DNA of 50,247 nt from Candidatus Parcubacteria bacterium (GTDB lineage Bacteria > Patescibacteriota > Minisyncoccia > Minisyncoccales > PEYH01), in NCBI GenBank assembly GCA_026395615.1, contig JAPLYH010000051.1, positions 6,318-56,564 of the forward strand. Reading direction: 5' to 3'. The notes under the pieces are model-generated. The model saw nothing but the letters and a program-made list of their open reading frames with translations. It did no database searches and was not told the origin of the DNA. Below, in pieces: positions 26,855-33,758 of this stretch. Position numbers and translations under genes: made by a program. Every line of letters begins with the position of its first letter. Position 1 is the first letter of the stretch.

Positions 26855-29429
26855 TTAATCTAATATCTTAATTTTAAATTTCTTAGAATCTATTTGAATC
26901 CTGTCCCCTTTTTTAACTTCATCTTTCAACAGCGCTTCTGCTAAAACATTTTCCACATTATCTTGAATCACTCTCTTCAAATTTCTAGCTCCAAAAGTTA
27001 TATCATACCCAAGCTCAACAATTTTTTCTTTGAGCTCTTCTGTAATTATAAACTCAATATTCTTTTCTATCAACCCTTGTTGAATACTCTTAAGCATCAA
27101 TTGGGCAATATCTAAAAGATTTTCCTTGGTTAATGGCTTGAATAAAACCACTGCGTCAAATCTGTTTATAAACTCCGGACGAAATGTTTTTTCGTCAAAA
27201 AGTCTATTCAATAATTTTTCTTTTACAACGGAAAAATCCAAATTATTCCTAAGAGCATCTAAGATGACCTCATATCCAGCGTTGGAAGTTGCAATAATAA
27301 TAGTATTCTTAAAATCTACTTTTCTGCCCAAACCATCAGTGATATGGCCATCATCCAATACCTGCAAAAATAGATTCAAAATATTTGGATGGGCTTTCTC
27401 AATTTCATCCAACAAAACCAAGGAAAAAGGGTCTTCCCTGACAGGTGTTGTCAATAACCCTTCCTCTCCGGAAGAACCCATCAGGCGAGGAATATCTTCC
27501 TGGGACTGAAACTCCGACATATCAAGACGAATCATTTTTTCCTCTGAACCGAAATATATTTCAGCCAAAGCTTTTGATGTTTCTGTTTTTCCGACACCAG
27601 TAGGTCCTAAAAATAGAAATCCGCCCATAGGGCCTTTCCTTTCTTTTAATTTAGCTCTGGCACGACGCAAAGAAGTAGAAACTTCTCTCACCGCCTCTTC
27701 TTGATTTATGATTCTCTGATGAATAAGGTCCTCTAAATTAAGCAAAATCTCTTTTTCTTTTGTTTCAATTTTCCCAACAGGAATCTCTGTTTTGCGCGCA
27801 ACTATCCTATCTATATCTTCGGGTAAAACCCATTTACCTCTAACATTATCTGTTTTTATCATCGCTTCTTCTAAAACATTGATCGCTTTCTTGGGAAATG
27901 GCACATCAGCAATATATCTGCCAGTTAATTCAACAACTTGTCCTATGGCGGGATAAGTTATAAATCTATTGTATTTAGCTTCCAACCTGGGAGCTAATCT
28001 TTGCAAAATACGAATTGTTTCTTGCGGACTAGGTTCTTTAACTTCCACTTTTGAAAATAAATTTAAAACTGTCGGATTCTCTTCAATTTGTTTATGAAGA
28101 CCGGTATAACTCGCGATAGCTATAATTTTAAATTCAGCAAATTTTAGATAAGTAGCAAGAATTCCAGTTATATCAATTTTACCTGGGCCTATTTCGCCTC
28201 CGACAAAATTATGAAAATCGTCAATAACCAATATGACATTTTTTGCATTTATAACCTCTTTAAAAATTTTATCCAAAGTATCTTCAACTTGGTCCATGTT
28301 CTGCGTCTGGGCAAGCAACTGGGGAATTTGTAATTCTAAAACTCTATTGTAATTAACCGCTAAATAACTCTGACCCTTATTGCTCTTTATTAACTGCTAA
28401 ATAACTCTGACCCTTATTGCTCTTTATAGCTACGGCCTTAATAATATTTTCTATCCCTACTCCCGGCTCCCCGACCAAAAGAACATTATTCACTTCCGGG
28501 CTTGATAAAATTCTTTCAACCTGCTCTATTTCTTTTTCGTATCCAATAACGGTTTGCATTCCCTCGCTCAAAACTAATTGATTATAATCAATGGAATATT
28601 CATCTAAAGTAATTGTGTAGCTACTAGACCAACTCCTGCCTATACTCCCCTTTCGGCTTAAATTATCATAATCCCAAAATCTTTTCTTTTGTTTTTTTAT
28701 TTCCTCTCCCTCCTCCCACCACAGCACGGAGTTTCTGACATCGTCCGGCCTTAAATCCGCATCTAATAAAAATGCTCCCACTACTGGTTCATTTTTAGCT
28801 AAAGCCAAAAACATATCTCCTGGTTCAATATATTTATGTTTTTTAGCTTGAGATATTTCTAAAGCATCTTTAATCGCTTGCTCAAATTTTAAAGAATATA
28901 TACCCCGGCTAAATGCGTCTTGGACTTTTTGAACGGGTAAATTTTCTTCTAATTTGTGTTCTAATGACTTTATATCTAATAATAGGCGTAAAAGAATAAA
29001 ATTTAACTTGGGATTTTCTTTTAAAAGAAAATAGAGAAAGGCAGTTGCGCCTATCGGGAAAATATTTTTTCTTTTTGAAAATCTGATTGTGCTATCAAGA
29101 GCTCTTGCCGTATCTATGCTTAAAAATTCCGCTAAATTTACAACTGGCGTCATTTCTGGTACATCCGGATAAAAAAGCTTATTTTTGACAAAACTGACTA
29201 TTAAAAAACAAACAATACTAATTCCAAAGAATACCAAACCAAATCCCAATAAGAAATTGTATTCATTACTAGGCCCTGTTCCTAAGCTGCCGAATATGAA
29301 AAGTAGAACAAAACAAATTGAAACAATTAAAAAAACAATTTTAAACAACGATATTGCTGAAATAGCGAGCCCGCTTGAAATCCTCGTTGCCTTGAATATT
29401 CCTGTTTTTTGAAAATCAAAATTAAACAT
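26855..29429 (-). pseudogene. Clp-type double AAA+ ATPase with N-terminal membrane helices, split by a 37-bp duplication
   Basis: The 5' frame (29429-28377) has two membrane helices (about 28-48 and 55-75), a Clp-N-like helical region with double HxxE-type helices (KHKYIEPGDMFLALAKNEPVVGAFL) and the first AAA+ Walker A region (LLVGEPGVG). The 3' frame (28318-26855) has Walker B (VILVIDDFHNF), a second Walker A GPTGVGKTETSKALAE, Walker B VLLDEIEKAH and the ClpB-type D2-small domain (YDITFGARNLKRVIQ). A 37-bp tandem duplication at 28354-28427 breaks the frame. Deleting one copy gives 846 continuous codons and restores the expected linker (NRVLELQIPQLLAQTQNM). The first Walker A reads GEPGVGIEN where GKT is expected, so D1 is probably inactive even when joined. 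Likely role: membrane-tethered unfoldase. Confidence 0.8.
28354..28427. repeat. 37-bp imperfect tandem duplication disrupting the Clp-type gene
   Basis: Copies 28354-28390 and 28391-28427 differ at a single position (TAACCGC against TAACTGC). 37 is not a multiple of three, so the second copy causes the frameshift. Confidence 0.95.
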
Positions 29430-29812
29430 CAGAATAAAAATTTAATGCCAAAAGCAAAAAGGGCGATTATTATAACTGGCAAAAAAATCCAGCTTAAAAA
29501 TACAATCGCTCCGATTAAAAAAATAAAAACCTCAAATATCAAACCAACAAGAATAAGAACACTCCTTATAATCGCTCCCAATACTCTGGAAAAACTATTG
29601 GAAATAAATGTCTCGGCATATCTGGAAACGCTAAATCCCCTGCCATAATCCCATTGATAACTATGCCAAGGCGCTAAAAATGTTCTCAAAAGAGCGCCAA
29701 CTGAAAAGAAGCTTAAATAAAAGCGGAGGTAATTTTTCCACGCCTTGCCGAGTTCTTTGGGCACATCGTGAAAGTGCCAAATAAAATATTGAATAATAAC
29801 ATTTTGGCTCAT
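29429..29812 (-). CDS. Small membrane protein of unknown function
   Basis: A 127-residue protein with two C-terminal hydrophobic stretches (about 80-125) and an amphipathic N-terminal half containing KNYLRFYLSFFSVGALLRTF and PWHSYQWDYGRGF. The aromatic-rich motif and the position directly before a membrane-anchored Clp-type ATPase (its stop overlaps the next start at 29429) suggest it acts with that ATPase. No enzymatic motif. A perfect palindrome (29814-29836) abuts its start codon, so initiation or transcription may be controlled there. Confidence 0.65.
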   Translation of the reverse strand: MSQNVIIQYFIWHFHDVPKELGKAWKNYLRFYLSFFSVGALLRTFLAPWHSYQWDYGRGFSVSRYAETFISNSFSRVLGAIIRSVLILVGLIFEVFIFLIGAIVFLSWIFLPVIIIALFAFGIKFLF

Positions 29813-29813
29813 T

Positions 29814-29836
29814 GGATAATTTTACCAAAATTATCC
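29814..29836. promoter_or_regulatory. Perfect 10-bp-arm palindrome at the start of the membrane-protein gene
   Basis: GGATAATTTT / AAAATTATCC separated by three bases. It ends one base before the start codon on the minus strand, where the ribosome site would lie. It could be an operator or an RNA hairpin masking initiation. Confidence 0.55.
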
Positions 29837-29890
29837 AAAAACAACAAAGCCACAGACCGTAGACCTGTGGATTAATATTTTGATGCTTAT

Positions 29891-30272
29891 TTAAAAAGGG
29901 AAAGCGAGAGCTTCTTCTAGCGCGAAACTTCCCCCTTGACCACTTTTACGGCTTGTGCAGCTAACGCGTGGTCAACTAGTATCTCGCTAGAATCAGCTCT
30001 CGCTTGTGGACCTCTGAATCCTGCAATTGGGTTTGTGCGGACCCACCAAGATCCTACTCTATCCTAGAAAAGGACAGAGGGGGCTATTCACAGTCACTAG
30101 AACGAGCATCAAACTCATCACTGAGTAGCTCTACTAGCCGTGTAAACCCCGGATTGATCGCGACAGCAACCTGTTTAGTACGAGAGGTACGCCCTGGGGT
30201 GCATGGGGATGGCACCCACAGTTCTCGCCCTTCTTAAACTTGGACAATTCGCCATTGCCCACCTCCTCCTTA
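29891..30272 (-). ncRNA. GC-rich transcription unit: structured RNA or decayed small-protein gene
   Basis: A separate transcript of about 380 nt is indicated by a canonical promoter and a terminal U-run (CCCTTTTT, 29900-29891). Evidence for RNA: the 3' 100 nt fold as nested helices. 29902-29912 pairs with 29995-30005 (11 bp), 29916-29922 with 29985-29991 (7 bp), and 29936-29943 with 29968-29975 (8 bp). Evidence for protein: GGAGGAGG stands before ATG at 30255, but that frame ends after 26 codons (30175). Coding-like stretches (KQVAVAINPGFTRLVELLSD and RADSSEILVDHALAAQAV) then continue in other frames with stops between. No tmRNA, RNase P or SRP hallmark was found. Either an undescribed ncRNA or a frameshifted cassette gene. 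Confidence 0.5.
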
Positions 30273-30278
30273 ATTCAC

Positions 30279-30307
30279 ATTGTACACCCAACCTTGAAAA
30301 ATGTCAA
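30279..30307 (-). promoter_or_regulatory. Strong promoter of the 29.9-30.3 kb transcript
   Basis: TTGACA (30307-30302), 17-base spacer, TACAAT (30284-30279) on the minus strand: five to six of six matches at each element. Predicted start near 30272, 17 bases before the ATG. Confidence 0.8.
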
Positions 30308-30309
30308 GC

Positions 30310-30339
30310 AAAAAACCGCTTTCGAAAAAGCGATTTTTT
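30310..30339 (-). terminator. Terminator after tRNA-Val
   Basis: Stem of about 13 bp (AAAAAATCGCTTT with AAAGCGGTTTTTT, minus strand) and a short TCG loop, between tRNA-Val and the next promoter. Confidence 0.75.
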
Positions 30340-30370
30340 GTGCCTGCACTGCGTAGCCTTAGCGAAGCAG

Positions 30371-30444
30371 TGGGCGTAGATGGACTCGAACCATCGACCT
30401 CTATCGTGTGAGGATAGCGCTCTAACCAACTGAGCCATACGCCC
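30371..30444 (-). tRNA. tRNA-Val (anticodon CAC)
   Basis: A 74-nt cloverleaf with acceptor GGGCGTA/TACGCCC and discriminator A. The anticodon loop CTCACAC is closed by CTATC/GATAG, and the T-arm is GATGG-TTCGAGT-CCATC. No CCA is encoded. Confidence 0.94.
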
Positions 30445-30497
30445 CTTTGTTTATCCTACTACTTTAAACTTTGCCAGTAAAGATATAGAATAAGGCT

Positions 30498-31277
30498 ATG
30501 CAAGTGTTTGATTACCATATTAATCCGAAATCAAAAAAGGGTTTAATATTTAAAACCTTTTATTTCCAACCGGAAAATAGCAATGAAAAACCATTAGGTA
30601 ATTTATGCATTGTCGGAGAATTTTCCGATTCTCTTTCAAAAGATAAAAAAGTTTTAGAGGATTTAAGTAATATTATTAAAGAAGAATTTTTTTCTGACCC
30701 TCATAAAACGCCAGCAGAAGGGTTAAAATCAGCGCTTAAAAAAGGAAACCAATTTTTAGAAGAATTATCTCTTCAGGGAAACGTCAGATGGCTTGGGAAT
30801 TTAAGTATCGCCGTTATTGCTATTAAAGATTTTGATATTCATTTTTCCAAGGCAGGAAATGTTAAATTACTTCTTTTGAGAAGCGGAGAATATCATGATA
30901 TCGGAGAAAATTTAGAATTCCAGAAACAATCTCCTGATAAATCAACCCAAATATTCTCAAATATTGCTTCTGGAAACTTAACAGATAGAGATAGGATTTT
31001 TATTCTCACTCAAGATATATTTGAATTTTTTCATTTGCGCTTAGCAAGCAGGATATCAGATCTTCCAATCGCCACTCCGAAAATAATCTCTGCTTTCCTA
31101 AAGGAAAATAAAAACGAGATGAAAGAATATTCCGGAGCAATGCTAGTAATAACAATCAATAGAAAAGGAATTAAAAAACATTGGTTTCGTTTTTTAAAAA
31201 ATCCTTTAGGCAAAAAAATAGCTTTAATCGTTTCTTTGATTATTATTTTACTTTTGTCTTGCTGGATATTTAGATAG
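30498..31277 (+). CDS. PP2C-like (PPM) domain protein with C-terminal membrane helix
   Basis: A 259-residue protein. The middle part has the strand order of PPM phosphatases: NLCIVGEFSDS near 33, a helix ending in NQFLEELS, GNLSIAVIAI near 95, HFSKAGNVKLLLLRSGE near 112, and DRIFILTQDIFEF near 160. The metal-binding Asp motifs of active PP2C (DG.GG at the start, DN at the end) are not visible, so it may be a catalytically dead or binding-only member. The C-terminus is one helix (about 238-256) with a short tail, giving an inside-facing domain. It stands alone on the plus strand. Family call moderate. Confidence 0.5.
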   Translation: MQVFDYHINPKSKKGLIFKTFYFQPENSNEKPLGNLCIVGEFSDSLSKDKKVLEDLSNIIKEEFFSDPHKTPAEGLKSALKKGNQFLEELSLQGNVRWLGNLSIAVIAIKDFDIHFSKAGNVKLLLLRSGEYHDIGENLEFQKQSPDKSTQIFSNIASGNLTDRDRIFILTQDIFEFFHLRLASRISDLPIATPKIISAFLKENKNEMKEYSGAMLVITINRKGIKKHWFRFLKNPLGKKIALIVSLIIILLLSCWIFR

Positions 31278-31297
31278 TTTGCTCCTCAAAGAAATAC

Positions 31298-31321
31298 AAA
31301 AAACCCTTTCAAGGGTTTTTT
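31298..31321. terminator. Bidirectional terminator between the PP2C-like gene and rplL
   Basis: AAAAAACCCTT/AAGGGTTTTTT with a two-base loop between convergent genes. Confidence 0.85.
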
Positions 31322-31337
31322 GCTTCTTTTAAATTTC

Positions 31338-31766
31338 TTACTTTAGTTCTATTGTCGCTCCCGCTGCTTCAAATTTCTTTTTAACATCTTCTGCTTCTTC
31401 TTTCTTGGCTTTTTCTTTTATAACCTGAGGTTCAGCAGCTGCTGCATCAACTAAATCTTTAGCTTCCTTTAATCCTTTAGCTGTTGCATCTCTTACTGCC
31501 TTGATAACATCAATCTTTTTATCCCCTACTGTTTTCAAAATAACATCATACTCTGATTTTTCTTCTACTCCTGCTGCAGCATTTGCTGCTGGAGCTGCCA
31601 TCATAGCTACTGGCGCAGCTGCGCTGACTCCAAACTTCTTTTCAAGCACTTTGACCAGTTCCGCTAAATCAACGACTTTCATATCTTCAATTTCCTTGAC
31701 AATTTTAGCGAATTTTTCTGGAACTACTATTTCTTCTTTTTTATCCTCTTTAATATCTTCTGCCAT
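31338..31766 (-). CDS. rplL: 50S ribosomal protein L7/L12
   Basis: A 142-residue stalk protein. The N-terminal dimerisation helices (VVDLAELVKVLEKKFGV) lead into an Ala-rich hinge (AAAPVAMMAAPAANAAAG) and a C-terminal factor-binding domain (EKSEYDVILKTVGDKKIDVI, KGLKEAKDLVD). Slightly longer than the usual 120-130 residues, with 15 extra charged residues at the start. It follows rplJ by 38 bp under the same L10-controlled promoter. Confidence 0.94.
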   Translation of the reverse strand: MAEDIKEDKKEEIVVPEKFAKIVKEIEDMKVVDLAELVKVLEKKFGVSAAAPVAMMAAPAANAAAGVEEKSEYDVILKTVGDKKIDVIKAVRDATAKGLKEAKDLVDAAAAEPQVIKEKAKKEEAEDVKKKFEAAGATIELK

Positions 31767-31804
31767 AGTTTTATAAAATTAATTATATTTAATATTCTTT
31801 ATTA

Positions 31805-32332
31805 TTATTTTTCTGCAATTGCCCCAAGGGCATAAACCAGACCTTTAATATTTTCTCTCTGCACAGTCACAAACCCTGAAATCGGCGCAGAAAGCGTTCC
31901 TACTAATTTTGCGAAAAGTTCTTGTTTTGACGGTAATTGGGCTAATACGATAACATCCTCTGCTGACATGAATTCGCTTTTTATTCCATCAGAAATATAT
32001 CCGCCAATAAGCTTTAACTTGTTCTGTTCTTGTGAAAACTGATAAGCGGTTTTTACTGGAGCTATTTCATCCTCAAACCCAAAAATTAATGCTACTTCAT
32101 TTCCTAATTTTTCTTTAGGAAGATCAATATTTTTTTCCTTAAAAGCAAGCTGAGCCAATGTTTTCTTAACTACTATAAACTTTGCTCCTGCTTGTTTTAA
32201 TTTTTTTCTTAAATTAACCAAATCGCCGAATTTTAAACCAGAAAAATTGACAAAAACTATTGATTTTTGTTTTTCAAGGTTTTCTTTTACGGTTTCTATT
32301 ATTTGTTTCTTTTTTTGTTTTGTTAATGGCAT
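31805..32332 (-). CDS. rplJ: 50S ribosomal protein L10
   Basis: A 175-residue L10: N-terminal rRNA-binding domain with TKQKKKQIIETVKENL, FVNFSGLKFGDLVNLRKKLK, AKFIVVKKTLAQLAF, then GNEVALIFGFEDEIAPVKT, and a C-terminal helix that docks L7/L12 dimers. L10 bound to L12 represses its own mRNA through the leader found upstream at 32404-32447. rpoB does not follow rplL here. Confidence 0.94.
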   Translation of the reverse strand: MPLTKQKKKQIIETVKENLEKQKSIVFVNFSGLKFGDLVNLRKKLKQAGAKFIVVKKTLAQLAFKEKNIDLPKEKLGNEVALIFGFEDEIAPVKTAYQFSQEQNKLKLIGGYISDGIKSEFMSAEDVIVLAQLPSKQELFAKLVGTLSAPISGFVTVQRENIKGLVYALGAIAEK

Positions 32333-32403
32333 ATGTTTAAAAAAATAAATTGTCTCCGGAATTACCGCAGACCAAATAATTTAAATGACAACTGTCATTA
32401 ACT

Positions 32404-32447
32404 ATCTACCTCGATGGGATTTATCCGCAAGCGGACCCATTGTCTAC
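32404..32447 (-). promoter_or_regulatory. Ribosomal protein L10 mRNA leader (autoregulatory)
   Basis: On the minus strand GTAGACAATGGG, a GTCCGC..GCGGAT hairpin, then AATCCCATCGAGGT. The AGACA...GGG / CCCA..CGAGGT arrangement with an internal hairpin is the hallmark of L10 leaders, which bind the L10-L12 complex. It lies about 70 bases upstream of rplJ and downstream of a promoter. Confidence 0.75.
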
Positions 32448-32473
32448 GGCTTCACTTTTTTAATTACGATATC

Positions 32474-32501
32474 AGTATATATTTTTAAAAAATCTTGTCA
32501 A
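32474..32501 (-). promoter_or_regulatory. rplJ-rplL promoter
   Basis: TTGACA (32501-32496), 16-base spacer, TATACT (32479-32474) on the minus strand, just upstream of the L10 leader. Confidence 0.7.
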
Positions 32502-32516
32502 GTCCATTGGAGCCCC

Positions 32517-32540
32517 ATTACGATGCCGGGTGGCGTAATT
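32517..32540 (+). repeat. Palindrome-family repeat, left border of the 32.5-33.2 kb module
   Basis: ATTACGATGCCGGGTGGCGT followed by AATT. Identical over its length to the copy at 33157-33180 and in the same orientation, so the two form direct repeats around the GC-rich module. Confidence 0.9.
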
Positions 32541-32566
32541 TATATAATTTATATTTTAAAAGAAGT

Positions 32567-32599
32567 AGCGGGGACGCACACCGTGTGCACATCCCCGCT
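32567..32599 (-). terminator. Terminator of the GC-rich two-gene module
   Basis: AGCGGGGA...TCCCCGCT with inner GTGCACAC/GTGTGC pairing, followed by ACTTCTTTT on the minus strand. Confidence 0.7.
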
Positions 32600-32662
32600 C
32601 ATGTTCCGCCGCTCAATTACTCTAGTAGTTTCGCGAACTACTTCGTCAAATCTCGCAGTACG

Positions 32663-32836
32663 CTACGCCTTAGCCGTACAACGAGCCTCGGCCTTGATGC
32701 CGCAGCAACGAGCGACAGAATCCCCGAGATCACAATGCGAGACCTGCCGAACGCAACCGCTTCGCAGTTGAGCCTTAGCAGCTCGCATCTGATCGATCAA
32801 ACCACGTACACAACCCGGACCTGCTCGGATATTCAT
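32663..32836 (-). CDS. Small Cys-rich basic protein of unknown function (57 aa)
   Basis: The ATG at 32836 has a perfect AGGAGG 10 bases upstream; a 12-codon longer form starting at 32872 (GGGAGG before ATG) is possible. The protein is basic with six cysteines (GCVRG, GCVRQ, HCDLG, RCCG, RCTA) and no signal peptide or membrane helix, which fits a compact metal-binding or disulfide protein, but nothing specific is recognised. It is the second gene of a GC-rich module with its own promoter and terminator. Since GC-rich DNA keeps other frames open, the frame choice rests on the ribosome site. Confidence 0.5.
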   Translation of the reverse strand: MNIRAGPGCVRGLIDQMRAAKAQLRSGCVRQVSHCDLGDSVARCCGIKAEARCTAKA

Positions 32837-32896
32837 CGCCGATCTACCTCCTGAAAAAAGCTGCCGGATCATAGTGCGCCTCCCATCGACGAGGGT

Positions 32897-33067
32897 CTAG
32901 GCCACCAGTCCAGCAACACAGCTCGTCGTTCGGGTCGTCTGAGTGGAAACGCCTCGGCTCATAGTGATCTTCATCACTGCCTTGTCGCTTCCAGCTCCAG
33001 CTTCACGTCCTGGCGTTGTCCGCATCGCAAACAACACAGGACTCGCTCGCGAGCCGTAGTTTCGCAT
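32897..33067 (-). CDS. Small Arg/Thr/Ser-rich protein of unknown function (56 aa)
   Basis: ATG at 33067 with AGGAGG 7 bases upstream, driven by a strong promoter. Codons in this frame show a clear purine bias at position 1, as real coding frames do. The protein (MRNYGSRASPVLFAMRT at its start) is basic and low in hydrophobic residues. A competing frame over the second half also looks protein-like (acidic, with Trp and paired Cys) but has no start and contains an in-frame TGA. A six-codon frame, MAKEDR, ends at TAATG exactly on this start codon. Function unknown. Confidence 0.5.
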   Translation of the reverse strand: MRNYGSRASPVLFAMRTTPGREAGAGSDKAVMKITMSRGVSTQTTRTTSCVAGLVA

Positions 33068-33109
33068 TATCTATCCTCCTTCGCCATAGAGAATCTCTTG
33101 GCTATTTTT

Positions 33110-33138
33110 ATAATACAAAAAATGACCCTTTGGGTCAA
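33110..33138 (-). promoter_or_regulatory. Promoter with palindromic operator for the GC-rich two-gene module
   Basis: TTGACC (33138-33133), 17-base spacer, TATTAT (33115-33110) on the minus strand. The -35 element lies inside a perfect palindrome, TGACCC-TTT-GGGTCA (33123-33137), which could be a repressor site. Confidence 0.7.
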
Positions 33139-33155
33139 TATTTGTTCGATTTGTG

Positions 33156-33180
33156 AATTACGATGCCGGGTGGCGTAATT
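33156..33180 (+). repeat. Palindrome-family repeat, right border of the module
   Basis: AATTACGATGCCGGGTGGCG followed by TAATT: inverted arms AATTACG/CGTAATT around ATGCCGGGTGG. It sits between the module promoter and the end of the DJ-1/PfpI gene. Confidence 0.9.
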
Positions 33181-33181
33181 T

Positions 33182-33709
33182 TTAAAGAGTGTGTAATTTT
33201 TCAATAATAGCCCGACTGAATTCATTAACAGCGGATGGGCCGTTGGCAGTAATAATGTTTCCATCACAAACTACTGGTTTATCAACATATTCCGCTCCAT
33301 TTTCTTGCAAAACTTTAATTGGTTTTTTATCCATTACACTTGACCAGATTGTCGCCTTCCTCCCTTGTAGAACACCCGCTGTTGCCAATATTGCCGGGGC
33401 AATACAAATTGCTGCCAATAATTTTTCCTGTTTAACCATTTCTTGAATAATATTTAAAACTTTCTCATCATCAATATATTTATAAGCTCCTGGGCCACCG
33501 ACAAACATTATTGCATCAAATTCAGATATATTTATTTCATCAAGCACAATATCTATATCTGCTTCTCCCCCGCTTCCGCCAATCGCTGTGCCTTTTTGTG
33601 AACTAACTGTACTCACTTCAAAACCAGCATTTATAAAAGCTTGTTTCGGAATAAAATATTCCTCATCCCGAAAATTTCTAAAAGCTATTATTATCGCAAT
33701 TTTCATCAC
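33182..33709 (-). CDS. DJ-1/PfpI family protein
   Basis: A 175-residue class I glutamine amidotransferase-like fold protein. It begins KIAIIIAFRNFRDEEYFIPK (conserved Glu for the nucleophile), has FDAIMFVGGPGA and the nucleophile elbow AAICIAPAILATAG with the catalytic Cys, then TANGPSAVNEF near the end. Members are deglycases, chaperones or peptidases; the exact activity cannot be told. No His follows the Cys, unlike PfpI proteases. It is bracketed by inverted copies of the dispersed palindrome (33156-33180 and 33759-33790). A candidate promoter lies at 33741-33769 (GGGACA, 17 bases, TATAAT) whose -35 is supplied by the upstream repeat. Confidence 0.85.
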   Translation of the reverse strand: MMKIAIIIAFRNFRDEEYFIPKQAFINAGFEVSTVSSQKGTAIGGSGGEADIDIVLDEINISEFDAIMFVGGPGAYKYIDDEKVLNIIQEMVKQEKLLAAICIAPAILATAGVLQGRKATIWSSVMDKKPIKVLQENGAEYVDKPVVCDGNIITANGPSAVNEFSRAIIEKLHTL

Positions 33710-33758
33710 AAAAAACTTCTAATTAATACGAGATTAAAATATTATAACACAAAATCTA

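Noticed and set aside
30176..30192. Stretch TTTAGTACGAGAGGTACGCC resembling the sarcin-ricin loop of 23S rRNA
   Set aside because: Flanking sequence does not match the 3' part of 23S rRNA on either strand, and the promoter shows transcription from the opposite strand. Chance similarity.
30004..30237. 77-codon plus-strand frame
   Set aside because: Antisense to the promoter-driven transcript; no ribosome site.
29891..30272. tmRNA or RNase P RNA
   Set aside because: Length fits, but there is no tRNA-like domain with a T-arm, no alanine resume codon with tag ending in a stop (ALAA is followed by Gln), and no GAGGAAAGTCC-type RNase P core.
32385..32854. Plus-strand frames of 119 and 128 codons
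   Set aside because: They lie antisense to the L10 leader, the repeat and the small genes, without ribosome sites. Open only because the DNA is GC-rich.
32851..33067. UGA recoded as Gly (genetic code 25) in an alternative frame of the two-gene module
   Set aside because: The frame reads protein-like through one TGA, but it has no start codon or ribosome site. Genes throughout the window are uninterrupted under the standard code, with TGA acting as a stop.
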